From Clostridium sp. CF012 (lineage in GTDB: Bacteria > Bacillota > Clostridia > Clostridiales > Clostridiaceae): 64,000 bases of DNA. Of this stretch, positions 35,739-44,979 are shown piece after piece (positions within the stretch are counted from its first letter, which is position 1; every line of letters begins with the position of its first letter). The notes below the pieces were generated by a model, which saw nothing but the letters and a program-made list of their open reading frames with translations, ran no database searches and was not told where the DNA came from. The stretch is taken from assembly GCF_018861755.1 (NCBI RefSeq), contig NZ_JAHLEF010000007.1, positions 1-64,000 of the forward strand, in the 5' to 3' direction. A program made the translations under genes and the position numbers.

Positions 35739-37757
35739 TTATTTTCTTTTTTTCATCTTTGCTTTGTTTTTGTTATCTTGCCTATTTCCAAAATTCGTCT
35801 TATTTTCAGTTGTCGTAGGCTTATTTTTTCTTTTGTGGTTTTTATCTATAGGCTTATCTTTAATTGTATTTTTTTCGTTTCGTCCTTTATCTTTGCTCTT
35901 TTGTTGACCTTGTTTATTGCTCGTGGTACTTAAATGTTCTTTATTTTTTTGTCCACGTGGTTTTATTAAACATTTAGGTCCGTAACCAATAAGATCTTCT
36001 CTATTTGCTTCAATTAATGCAGAATATACCAAATCATATTTCATAGGATCTTTATATTGGAGTAATGCCCTTTGCATGGCTTTTTCATGCTTGGTTTTAG
36101 GTATATGAACTTCATCAAGGGTGTTTGGATCAATTCCTGTATAAAACATTGTTGTTGATGGTGTTCCTGGCGTTGGATAGAAATCTTGAACTTGTTCAGG
36201 TTGATAGTTAGTATCCCTAAGGTATTCTGCCAGTTCTACTGCTGAACTTATGCTGCATCCTGGGTGGCTAGACATTAAATAAGGAATAAGATATTGTTTT
36301 TTTTCTATTTTCTCAGTAGCCTTATAAAACTTTTCCCTGAATTTATCATAAGTTTTGCCCGCTGGCTTGCCCATAAATTTTAAGACTTTATGAGAAACAT
36401 GCTCTGGTGCGACCTTTAGTTGCCCACTGACATGATGCTTAATAAGTTCATTAAAAAAGGTTTCATTTTTGTCTGCCATAATATAATCATAACGTAGACC
36501 TGAACGTATAAAAACTTTTTTAATATCTGGCAATTCTCGAAGTTTCCTAAGCAAATTTAAATATTCCATATGATCAACATTTAAACTTTTACAGGGAGCA
36601 GGATGCAAGCATTGTTTATCTCTGCAAGCACCTACTTTTAATTGTTTAGCACATGCAGGTTGTCTAAAATTAGCAGTAGGTCCTCCTACATCATGAATAT
36701 ATCCTTTAAAACCCTTTAATTTTGTAATTTCTATGGCTTCATCTATTAGTGAATTTTCACTCCTACTTTGCACAATTCTACCTTGATGAAAAGTTATGGC
36801 GCAGAAAGCACAGCTACCAAAACACCCTCTTGAACTAACTAAACTGAACTGAACTTCCTCTATAGCTGGAATTCCACCCATCTTTTCATACATAGGATGA
36901 TAACTTCTTTGATAAGGCAAGCCATAAACAACATCTAATTCTTCTCTAGTAAGTGGCATTTCTGGTTTGTTTTGCACAAGATACTTATTAGTATGCTTTT
37001 GTACTATAACTCCACCACGAATTGGGTCTTGTTCATCATATTGTATTTTAAAAGCCTGTGCATATTTTTTCATATCATTGCAGACTTCCTTATAGGATGC
37101 TATTTCAACGTGGTCACCAATATTTTCTATGTTCTCTGTTACATAACATGTTCCAAGCTCCTGTGTAATTTCTTTTATATCTATACCTTCATTTAACTTA
37201 TTTGCAATGTTAACAACTTGTTTTTCACCCATGCCAAATATTAGTAGATCTGCCCCACTATCGATTAGCATTGACTTTCTTACCTTATCACTCCAATAAT
37301 CATAGTGTGCAAATCGCCTTAAACTTGCCTCTATTCCTCCAATAATAAGAGGAATACCTTTATATGCTTCCCTTATTTTATTGCAGTAAACTATAGTTGC
37401 TCTGTCAGGACGAAGACCCATCTGTGCACCGGGAGAATACAAATCTTTTTCTCTTATTTTTTTACTCACTGTATAATGATTAACCATAGAATCCATATTA
37501 CCAGCATTAACCAGGAATCCTAGCCTTGGCTTGCCCAGCTTCTTAAAATCTTCTGTATCTTTCCATTCAGGTTGAGCTATTATTCCAACTTTATAGCCTT
37601 CATTTTCAAGAACCCTTGAAATAATTGCCGTTCCAAAACTATGATGATCTACATATGCATCTCCTGTAACTATAATAAAATCTAATTCAGTCCAACCTCT
37701 ATCTAAAATATCACTTTTACTAATAGGTAAATATTTATTATCTTTAATTACTTCCAC
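35739..37757 (-). CDS. YgiQ-family radical SAM protein
   Basis: This 672-aa protein has the YgiQ N-terminal domain ([20 protein letters not shown] and [20 protein letters not shown]) and a radical SAM core with the CxxxCxxC motif [14 protein letters not shown] conserved Cys-rich insert ([16 protein letters not shown]) and the C-terminal DUF3362-type [11 protein letters not shown] follow. The last 60 residues are a highly charged Lys/Asn tail. The function of the family is unknown. The only in-frame start visible is GTG at 37757, with a weak site. Confidence 0.9.
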   Translation of the reverse strand: MEVIKDNKYLPISKSDILDRGWTELDFIIVTGDAYVDHHSFGTAIISRVLENEGYKVGIIAQPEWKDTEDFKKLGKPRLGFLVNAGNMDSMVNHYTVSKKIREKDLYSPGAQMGLRPDRATIVYCNKIREAYKGIPLIIGGIEASLRRFAHYDYWSDKVRKSMLIDSGADLLIFGMGEKQVVNIANKLNEGIDIKEITQELGTCYVTENIENIGDHVEIASYKEVCNDMKKYAQAFKIQYDEQDPIRGGVIVQKHTNKYLVQNKPEMPLTREELDVVYGLPYQRSYHPMYEKMGGIPAIEEVQFSLVSSRGCFGSCAFCAITFHQGRIVQSRSENSLIDEAIEITKLKGFKGYIHDVGGPTANFRQPACAKQLKVGACRDKQCLHPAPCKSLNVDHMEYLNLLRKLRELPDIKKVFIRSGLRYDYIMADKNETFFNELIKHHVSGQLKVAPEHVSHKVLKFMGKPAGKTYDKFREKFYKATEKIEKKQYLIPYLMSSHPGCSISSAVELAEYLRDTNYQPEQVQDFYPTPGTPSTTMFYTGIDPNTLDEVHIPKTKHEKAMQRALLQYKDPMKYDLVYSALIEANREDLIGYGPKCLIKPRGQKNKEHLSTTSNKQGQQKSKDKGRNEKNTIKDKPIDKNHKRKNKPTTTENKTNFGNRQDNKNKAKMKKRK

Positions 37758-37887
37758 CTTCTTTTGCTTTAATCGTAACTCCCAATATGTAATTCAAAAT
37801 ACAATTATAGCATTCTTTACGCTTAAATTCTTTGAAATTATTAAATTTGAAAAAATTTCGTATTTTGTTTCTATTTATTCATGAATT

Positions 37888-40782
37888 TCAATTTTTATCG
37901 GAAAGTAAGTTGGTAAATTCCGTTACGCATAATGGTTTACTATAATAATATCCTTGTGCCTGATCACAACCCCTTTGTATTAAAAATCTTTCTTGTGCTT
38001 TGGTCTCTACGCCTTCCGCAATAATCTTAAGACCAAAGTTTTTACCGATTTCAATTATAGAAGTGGCTAGTGATCCATTGTCAATACTTGGTATATCCTT
38101 TATAAATGATCTATCAATTTTTAATTTGTCTATAGGGAGTTCTTTTATATAGCTTAGGCAAGAATATCCTGTTCCAAAATCATCCACGGCTACCTTCACA
38201 GATCTTCCTCTTAGTTCTTTCAAAGTATGAATTACTTTTTCCATGTCATTAATAAACATACCTTCAGTAACTTCAACTTCTAAATTTTTCGCTGGAAGCC
38301 CTGTTTCTAACAAAATATCTTTTACTATCGCAAATAAATCTGTTGTGGTAAATTGTAATGGTGAAACATTTACAGCAATACACAAATTATCATAGCCCAT
38401 GTTATGCCATTTTTTAGTCTGTCTGCAAGCATTATAAATGACCCATTGACCTATTTCTTGAATTAAACCAAACTCCTCTGCTAAGGGTATAAATTCATCT
38501 GGAGTTATGGGTCCTAGAACCTTGCTATTCCATCTAAGTAGTGCCTCCATGCCAATGATTTTCTTAGTCCTGAAATTTATTTGTGGTTGATAATGCAATT
38601 CCAATTCGTTATTATATAGCGCATGTCTTAGTTCATATACCATATTCATTCGCTTTTGAGACATATTATTTAATTCTTCGTCATAAAATTTATATTCTCC
38701 CCTTTGCTTTTCTTTTGCACGATTTAGTGCAATAGACGCAAATTTTAACAATGAATTTGAATTATCACTATTTCTTGGGTAGGTGCTTATGCCCATACTC
38801 GCAGTTGTAAATATTTCTTTATCTTTTATAAAAATAGGGGTTTTAAATACATCTAAAATATGTTCTGCCTCTGTAATCATTTTTTCAGGCTCTTCAGTGT
38901 TATGATACAAAATCACAAATTCGTCACCTGTTATTTTAAATATTGCTCTTGCATTTTTTATACCCTTTAGACGAGCTGAAATAACTTTCAAAACTTCATT
39001 TCCACCCTGTCTTCCAATGTCTTCATTTATTTTTCTGAAATCATCAATACCTATTATAATTACGGTTATACTGTCATATAACTTAATATATTCCTCTAGG
39101 TCCCTTTCTAAAACATTCTGATTTGGTAAATTTGTTATGGTGTCATAACTTTCTAAATGTTTAATAATTCGCTCTTTATCAATTCTATCCTCTATCTCAT
39201 TCTTCAGTACCCCATTCTGCTCTTTTAAACGCTGAAAGGTTGTTCTAATTTCAAAAAGCATTTTTTCAATAGTTTCAGCAAGTCTTCCAAATTCATCATG
39301 AGACCTTACATCTAATTTCACTTCATAATTCCCATTCTGTATCTCTAAAGCAGCATATTCTAATTTCCTTAAATTACTTGTCATCTTACTAAATAAAAAA
39401 TAAATAGCCACGCCCAGAAATAAAATAATACTTATAGATACTTTAGCTTGATTAATAAGTATCTGTTTTTTAGTTCCGCTTATTTGCTCGCGTACATTAT
39501 TATATGTTCCAAACAATTCTAGCTTAGGAACTAAAAACCCTAAGGTCCATGTATCCTTTGAAAAAGAATTCCCCTTGCTCCAGGTATTAAAGGAACTTAA
39601 ATTTTGTTGAAAAAGAATATACTTTTCCCCATTTATAGCTAATTCAGTTTGCTCAATTTCCATAGTAGTAGGTAATTTAATTTTTTTTACTGACTCATAT
39701 TTACTGTCCTTAAAAAATCTTTGCATCGAATCATATTCTGCGCTAGAGGCTGGCTTTAAGGTGGAATCTATCATTGTTTTTAGTCCTAATACTTTTTCTC
39801 CATTTTCATTTACTGCAAATATGTTTCCATTAGAGTGGCTTAAGTATGCGAATCCACTACTCGCAAGTTTTAAATTTCTTGTATAATTTATTATTTCATC
39901 TAATTCAATATCTAAGCCAATAGTCCCTTTAAATGTGTCTCTTTGCTTATTCCAAAGTGGTAGACTTAGGGTCATTATTACTTTTCCTGTAGATCCATCC
40001 ACATAAGGTGGCTTAATTATAGCTAATGCTTCAGGGTTTTTCTTATATTTCTCTCCATTTTTCATTAGTTTTTCAAAATCTTCAACTAGTCCCGGGCTAA
40101 ATGCTTGTAAAATAGGAGTGTCCTTAATAGCTGGATATATTTTATCAAACCCATTGCCTATATCATTCCATGGAGCACTTCTTATAAATTCTTGTCCCTT
40201 TGCACCTTGATAATATACAGCTACTTTTTTTTCGCCATATTTATAAATAGAGGGTAAAATCAAATCTAGAATTGCTGATCTATCAATTTCCCTTTGAACT
40301 TCAGGCTTTATTTTCATGCTTCTATCCAAAAGATATCTTTCAATGTACAAAACTGTAGGCTCATTATCGGTATTTTGATACCATCCTCCGTTGAAACTTA
40401 TATTATCCTTAAAAAATGGCAATGTATTTGCAGTGCTAATTAGAGGTTTGAATTGCTCTTCATTGTCTAAGAACTTTTGATAAATTTCTGCGGTAACAGC
40501 TTGCTCGGCAAAAAATTGATTCATTTTCGTTTCTATAAGTTGCGAGGTAATTGTTATATAGTTGTTTAAATATTCCTCATTTAAGGATACTATTCCTGTA
40601 TTTATCTCTTGTGAGGCGCCATTGTACAATTTGTTAATTCCTGAATATGACACATAGACTGTTAATAGTAAGGCTAGACACACACTGAAAATGGAAATCA
40701 AGTAAATTTTCAAAGGAAATTTACTTAATAATGTCTTATTTATTTTAACAATCACTTTTTTAAATAGTGAACTTAACTTCAC
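37888..40782 (-). CDS. Membrane receptor with dCACHE, HAMP, degenerate GGDEF and intact EAL domains
   Basis: A 964-aa cyclic-di-GMP enzyme. Helix 1 is near 24-46, a large extracytoplasmic sensor (about 50-430) follows, then helix 2 (about 452-472), HAMP (about 473-525), GGDEF (about 545-710) and EAL (about 720-960). The GGDEF signature reads KITGDEF (Thr for the first Gly), so cyclase activity is doubtful. EAL motifs are complete: GMEALLRW, NVSPLQF, EVTEGMF, DDFGTGYSC, KIDRSF, AEGVET. It is probably a phosphodiesterase. Confidence 0.92.
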   Translation of the reverse strand: MKLSSLFKKVIVKINKTLLSKFPLKIYLISIFSVCLALLLTVYVSYSGINKLYNGASQEINTGIVSLNEEYLNNYITITSQLIETKMNQFFAEQAVTAEIYQKFLDNEEQFKPLISTANTLPFFKDNISFNGGWYQNTDNEPTVLYIERYLLDRSMKIKPEVQREIDRSAILDLILPSIYKYGEKKVAVYYQGAKGQEFIRSAPWNDIGNGFDKIYPAIKDTPILQAFSPGLVEDFEKLMKNGEKYKKNPEALAIIKPPYVDGSTGKVIMTLSLPLWNKQRDTFKGTIGLDIELDEIINYTRNLKLASSGFAYLSHSNGNIFAVNENGEKVLGLKTMIDSTLKPASSAEYDSMQRFFKDSKYESVKKIKLPTTMEIEQTELAINGEKYILFQQNLSSFNTWSKGNSFSKDTWTLGFLVPKLELFGTYNNVREQISGTKKQILINQAKVSISIILFLGVAIYFLFSKMTSNLRKLEYAALEIQNGNYEVKLDVRSHDEFGRLAETIEKMLFEIRTTFQRLKEQNGVLKNEIEDRIDKERIIKHLESYDTITNLPNQNVLERDLEEYIKLYDSITVIIIGIDDFRKINEDIGRQGGNEVLKVISARLKGIKNARAIFKITGDEFVILYHNTEEPEKMITEAEHILDVFKTPIFIKDKEIFTTASMGISTYPRNSDNSNSLLKFASIALNRAKEKQRGEYKFYDEELNNMSQKRMNMVYELRHALYNNELELHYQPQINFRTKKIIGMEALLRWNSKVLGPITPDEFIPLAEEFGLIQEIGQWVIYNACRQTKKWHNMGYDNLCIAVNVSPLQFTTTDLFAIVKDILLETGLPAKNLEVEVTEGMFINDMEKVIHTLKELRGRSVKVAVDDFGTGYSCLSYIKELPIDKLKIDRSFIKDIPSIDNGSLATSIIEIGKNFGLKIIAEGVETKAQERFLIQRGCDQAQGYYYSKPLCVTEFTNLLSDKN

Positions 40783-41113
40783 AGTGTGTCACATCCTTTA
40801 TATAAAAATTATAAGATATTTTGACTAATAAGAAAAAAACATACATATATATATTACTATATACATATGTATGTCTTTTTTCAATAGAAAATTAATAAAA
40901 AATTAATGAAAAATTCATAATGAATAAAAAATATAATTTGTTTTTATGTTTTTCCATATAAGCTGAGTTTCAGATTTATATTGGTTGATTTTATTTAATA
41001 ACATTTTTCATGAATTTACATATAATAAAATTATAATGAAATTTTATTATAATTTTACATGTTTGAATCAGGGTTTCCCTTCTTTTAAATAATTAATGAG
41101 GAGAAAATTTATT
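40783..41113. other. Intergenic region with a hairpin upstream of the EAL receptor gene
   Basis: AT-rich spacer. A 10-bp inverted repeat (40839-40848 with 40865-40874, 16-nt loop) is followed on the minus strand by seven Ts, about 55 bases before the EAL gene start, like an attenuator or terminator. I found no cyclic-di-GMP riboswitch motif. Confidence 0.5.
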
Positions 41114-41500
41114 ATGAAATTAATTAGTAATATGAACAATGAAAATATGGAATGGTGTGAAGAAGAAGCCGCAACTAGTAACGGTGGCAATATTCAGCAA
41201 GATTTTGAAATAAATATCCATAATGGAAAAGGCTTTTATGAAACGGGGGTCAACAATACTTTTTGGTCAACGTTAATTATTACAGCTAAAATCTTTCAGC
41301 CTCAAAATGGAGTTTGGACAATTATAATTAAAGATAAAGCCAACAAAAATTTAATAGTTTACCAAAATCATCATATGTTACATGATAATGAGATTTCATT
41401 TAGTTATAAAACAGGCTTAAAAGTAAATTTTTTAATTGAAGCTACTTGGACGCAGCCTAAAGACACAATTCTAAGTGGGGAATTATTCATTAAATACTAG
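41114..41500 (+). CDS. Hypothetical protein, 128 aa, beta-rich
   Basis: The ATG at 41114 follows GAGGAG; the upstream ATG at 41096 overlaps that site. There is no signal peptide. The composition is rich in Asn, Trp, Thr and Ile, with alternating hydrophobic segments (STLIITAKIF, GVWTIIIKD, NFLIEATW) typical of a beta-sandwich. It may be a small lectin-like or surface-recognition protein, but there is no motif to prove this. It stands alone before the MFS gene. Confidence 0.6.
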   Translation: MKLISNMNNENMEWCEEEAATSNGGNIQQDFEINIHNGKGFYETGVNNTFWSTLIITAKIFQPQNGVWTIIIKDKANKNLIVYQNHHMLHDNEISFSYKTGLKVNFLIEATWTQPKDTILSGELFIKY

Positions 41501-41596
41501 TTTAACTGTATCTCAATACAAGTTATGATTTAATTGAATTCTGTAATTTATTATAATATAATGAATTGAGTTAGTATAAAGGGGGATATAAGGTTT

Positions 41597-42832
41597 ATGG
41601 ACAGTGAAAAAAAACACAATGATGATGGGGTAGTTAAAAAACAAAAGATTAAAAAAAAAATTTCAAGCTTACTGAATAAGTTTAATAACGATAGGGATTT
41701 TAAATTATTTTTAATAGTAGGACTATTTACTGGAATCGCAAGTGGAATAAACTCAACCGTATTTAATAACTTTTTAAGCGATACATATAAATTAACTGCG
41801 ACTGCTAGAGGTATTGTAGAATTTCCTCGTGAACTTCCAGGTGTTCTAATAGTAGTAGTACTCGGAATACTCGCATTCCTTGGGGACATAAGAATAGCAA
41901 TAGTTGGAATGATATTTGCTGCACTAGGAATGCTTGGCCTTGGTTTATTTTCTCCCTCTTTTGCCACTATGCTTTTGTGGATGATGTTACTTAGCCTAGG
42001 CACACATATTTTTATGCCACTATCTGCTGGTATAGGCATGAATCTTTCTGAAAATGGAAATTATGGTGCAAGACTCGGAAGATATAGTGCATATAACCTA
42101 ATTGCTACTATTGTTGGTTATGCAATTGTATGGTTTGGATTTGAATATTTTAGACTCACATATCAAATAGCCTTTGTGCTAGCATCAGTTTTTTACATTT
42201 TCGCAGCATTTTTTCTTGGTCTAATGAAATCTAAAAAACCTAAGAAAAAAAAGGTAACCCTTGTTTTCAAGAAAAAATATACTCTATATTATTGTCTTAG
42301 TGTAGTTAATGGGGCAAGAAAGCAGATTTTTTTAACCTTTGCCCCTTGGGTGCTTATCCAAGAGTACCAGGTTGATCCTCCTACTTTCGCTAAACTAGGA
42401 TTGATAATTGCTATATTAAGCATTTTTACAAGAACCATTGTTGGCAATGCTATAGACAAAAAAGGTGAAAGATTTGTGCTTTCACTAGAAGCTATAGTTC
42501 TTATAGTAATTTGTCTGGGTTATTCTTTTGCAGCTGATTTAGTTCCAACAAATATTGCAGTGGTTATTATTGCTGGGTGTTACGTTATTGATAATTCACT
42601 AAGCGTAGTAGAAATGGCAAGATCTACTTATGTAAAAAAGATTGCTATATGCCCAGAAGACGTTATCCCTACTCTATCTGCCGGCACGAGTTTTGATCAT
42701 GTAATTGCTATGTCAATACCTTTTGTAGGTGGTATATTATGGACAACTATGGGATATCAATATGTTTTCATTGTTGCTGCATTCATTGCCGCTATCAATT
42801 TGGTATTGTCTTTAAAAATAAAAATAAATTGA
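41597..42832 (+). CDS. MFS transporter
   Basis: This 411-aa protein has about 12 hydrophobic segments, with a charged N-terminal tail (about 1-30) and a basic central loop (KSKKPKKKK) between helices 6 and 7, the usual MFS layout. N-half features (GLFTGIASGINSTVFNNFLSD) recall transporters annotated as sugar or drug carriers. A specific substrate cannot be inferred. The ATG follows a GGGGG site, and a strong terminator follows the gene. Confidence 0.85.
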   Translation: MDSEKKHNDDGVVKKQKIKKKISSLLNKFNNDRDFKLFLIVGLFTGIASGINSTVFNNFLSDTYKLTATARGIVEFPRELPGVLIVVVLGILAFLGDIRIAIVGMIFAALGMLGLGLFSPSFATMLLWMMLLSLGTHIFMPLSAGIGMNLSENGNYGARLGRYSAYNLIATIVGYAIVWFGFEYFRLTYQIAFVLASVFYIFAAFFLGLMKSKKPKKKKVTLVFKKKYTLYYCLSVVNGARKQIFLTFAPWVLIQEYQVDPPTFAKLGLIIAILSIFTRTIVGNAIDKKGERFVLSLEAIVLIVICLGYSFAADLVPTNIAVVIIAGCYVIDNSLSVVEMARSTYVKKIAICPEDVIPTLSAGTSFDHVIAMSIPFVGGILWTTMGYQYVFIVAAFIAAINLVLSLKIKIN

Positions 42833-42834
42833 TT

Positions 42835-42872
42835 AAAAAAACCATTAAATCTTCTGATTTAATGGTTTTTTT
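42835..42872 (+). terminator. Terminator of the MFS gene
   Basis: A perfect 17-bp inverted repeat (42835-42851 with 42856-42872), loop TTCT, with seven Ts closing the stem. Confidence 0.92.
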
Positions 42873-42899
42873 AATAGAAACTTTGAAAAAATGAGTATA

Positions 42900-43211
42900 T
42901 TAAACTTGTTCATTAACTTTTCCTAATAACACAAAAAAATCTTCTTCGTTTTTTCGTTCTAAATATGTGTCTATAAGTGCCTGAGTAGACATTTTACCTA
43001 GGCCTTTATATCCATTATCTAATATGTCAGTTAAAACATTCATAAAATAATCTTTGCTTTTATCTATATCCTTAAGCATTTTGTAGGATATATCCTGTAT
43101 TAATTCTTCTTTTATACACTCTCGTAGTTTCTCTGTATATTCCTTCATAAATATTTGTGTTTCTTCAGGGTATGCAGAAAAATCTCCCGACATTATATCT
43201 TGAATATTCAT
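42900..43211 (-). CDS. Hypothetical protein, 103 aa
   Basis: Start at MNIQDIMSGDF (43211), eight bases after AAGGAG; a GTG three codons upstream is less well placed. An acidic, mostly helical soluble protein rich in Glu, Asp, Lys, Met and Tyr. It shows no catalytic motif. The segment NGYKGLGKMSTQALIDTYLE may be a small dimerisation or binding helix. It lies 62 bases after degV on the same strand and may be co-transcribed with it. I do not recognise the family. Confidence 0.6.
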   Translation of the reverse strand: MNIQDIMSGDFSAYPEETQIFMKEYTEKLRECIKEELIQDISYKMLKDIDKSKDYFMNVLTDILDNGYKGLGKMSTQALIDTYLERKNEEDFFVLLGKVNEQV

Positions 43212-43273
43212 TATGGACACTCCTTAGCACTTTCTGTTTTTGAAACAAATTCTTATTATAAAACAGATATTAT

Positions 43274-44131
43274 TTAATTTTTAATAGGAGCTTGTTTTAC
43301 TATAATAATTCCTAGTAATCCAGGTCCTGTATGAACTCCTGCTACTGGACTTATTTCTCCAAAGGATAATCTTGTTATGTTTGGAAGAGCAGCAATCATT
43401 TCAGAAAAGGGCTTTACTTCTTCATAAGCTCCACCATGCATGACCCAAATTTTACAAGGAGTAGTTTCAAGAGCTTCTCTTGCTATATCTACAAGCTTGC
43501 TTATGGCTTTCTTTTTCCCCTTTGCCTTTGCATAAGTATAGTAGACACCATCACTATTAATTGAAATTATAGGTTTTATATTTAATATTTCACCTATAGT
43601 ACCAGAAACTTTTCCTATTCTACCGCCCTTGATTAGATATTTAAGTGTATCCACTGCGTAGTAAACAGTGACTCTGCTTTGTATTTCAGGAAGAGCTCCT
43701 ACAATTTGCTCAAAACTTTTCCCTGACTTTAGCATTTCCCCACATTCTTCAACAATGGCTGCTTCACCAATGGTTAGTGATTTAGAATCAAAAACACAGG
43801 TTTCTATAGATGGGTGATTTTCACTTACCAATCTCAATGTATTATATGTTCCTGATAAATTTGCAGATATTATTATTGCAATGGCATGTGTATAACCTTC
43901 TGCTTCAAGCTTTAAATACATGTCTTCCATATCCTGCATTGAAGGTAATGAGGTTGAGGGTATTTCATATACAAAATTATCATAAACCTCTTTTGGGGTA
44001 ATAGTTACTCTGTCAATATACTCTCTGTCTTTATATATAATTCTCAGAGGAAGTACTTTCAAATCGTATTTTTCAATCATTTCTTTATCAACATCTGAAG
44101 TACTGTCCGTAATAAGCGCAATCTTACTCAT
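43274..44131 (-). CDS. DegV family fatty-acid-binding protein
   Basis: A 285-aa protein with the DegV signature: N-terminal ALITDSTSDV, then PLRIIYKDREYIDRVTITPKE and STSLPSMQDMEDMY. The second domain has GGRIGKVSGTIGEILNIKPI and ends HTGPGLLGIIIVKQ. DegV/FakB proteins bind a fatty acid and present it to the FakA kinase, which is not in this window. The ATG follows a GAAGG site. The exact lipid preference cannot be read. Confidence 0.95.
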   Translation of the reverse strand: MSKIALITDSTSDVDKEMIEKYDLKVLPLRIIYKDREYIDRVTITPKEVYDNFVYEIPSTSLPSMQDMEDMYLKLEAEGYTHAIAIIISANLSGTYNTLRLVSENHPSIETCVFDSKSLTIGEAAIVEECGEMLKSGKSFEQIVGALPEIQSRVTVYYAVDTLKYLIKGGRIGKVSGTIGEILNIKPIISINSDGVYYTYAKAKGKKKAISKLVDIAREALETTPCKIWVMHGGAYEEVKPFSEMIAALPNITRLSFGEISPVAGVHTGPGLLGIIIVKQAPIKN

Positions 44132-44410
44132 TTTAACTTCACCTTTCTACATTGAAAATTTTTAACTAGCTTTAAGGTACTAAATAAACTAGGTCAAAAC
44201 ACCTTAATCTAATCTTTCAACAATTTACTAGTTAACAATATTATATCCTTATATGCCTATAATTAAAACACTTTTATTACTACCACTTTCAGTATTTCTT
44301 TATAATTTTCTTGAAAAACCCATAGTAGCTCCCCGCTTTATATAGGACTTCTATGTTTTTCAATTATTATAATCCTTTCATTAATTTCCTCAATTAATTT
44401 TTAAGTATAT

Positions 44411-44734
44411 TTATTTTCTATGATATTTATAATAAGCCATAATCTCTACATTTTCTCCAGTTTTATCATCAGTATAGCTCAAAATCGCTCCTTCTTGACT
44501 CAGTAATTCAGAGCATTGTAAATTTTCTATGGAATGTGTAAAAATAACTTTATTATCACACTTTATATTAAACTCGCCACTGTTAATATCTATTACACAG
44601 CTCTTTCCTATTATAGATTCACCATATTTATTTGGATCTCTAGTTGTTACGTACCTTACTTCAAAATTATTAATTCTCATAAGTCGTGCTTCATTTTCCT
44701 TTTTTTCTTTGAATTTTTTACTTTTAAAAAACAT
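44411..44734 (-). CDS. Hypothetical protein, 107 aa
   Basis: This 107-aa protein has a Lys/Glu-rich N-terminal helix (FFKSKKFKEKKENEA) and then a beta-rich domain with alternating strands (NFEVRYVTT, CVIDINSGEFNIKC, VIFTHS, AILSYTD, VEIMAYYKYH). There is no signal or membrane segment. The layout suggests a small beta-barrel, perhaps a PilZ-like domain given the cyclic-di-GMP genes nearby, but no RxxxR or DxSxxG motif is visible, so I do not assign it. Confidence 0.55.
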   Translation of the reverse strand: MFFKSKKFKEKKENEARLMRINNFEVRYVTTRDPNKYGESIIGKSCVIDINSGEFNIKCDNKVIFTHSIENLQCSELLSQEGAILSYTDDKTGENVEIMAYYKYHRK

Positions 44735-44979
44735 ATCATCACCCTATCCTATGTATTAATTATATTATACAACAAAATAACCAGTAAACTGATTGTTTTT
44801 TTTGAGAATGCTTAACCACATAATTTTATACTCCTAAACATATACTTCTTATAGATATGAATCTAGTAAAAGCTTCACTTATAATTGCATTATCATAATA
44901 TTCACACTATATAAAGTTATGAAAAGATATATAATAATATTAAGTTTCTAATATATTAATTGTGGAGGATTAAATAAAA

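Noticed and set aside
40783-41095. Possible cyclic-di-GMP riboswitch before the EAL gene
   Set aside because: No GC-rich aptamer core or conserved GEMM-type bases; only an AT hairpin.
44340-44405. Coding-like stretches on the minus strand after the 107-aa gene
   Set aside because: About 20 codons between stops, no ribosome binding site at a usable start; probably chance in AT-rich DNA.
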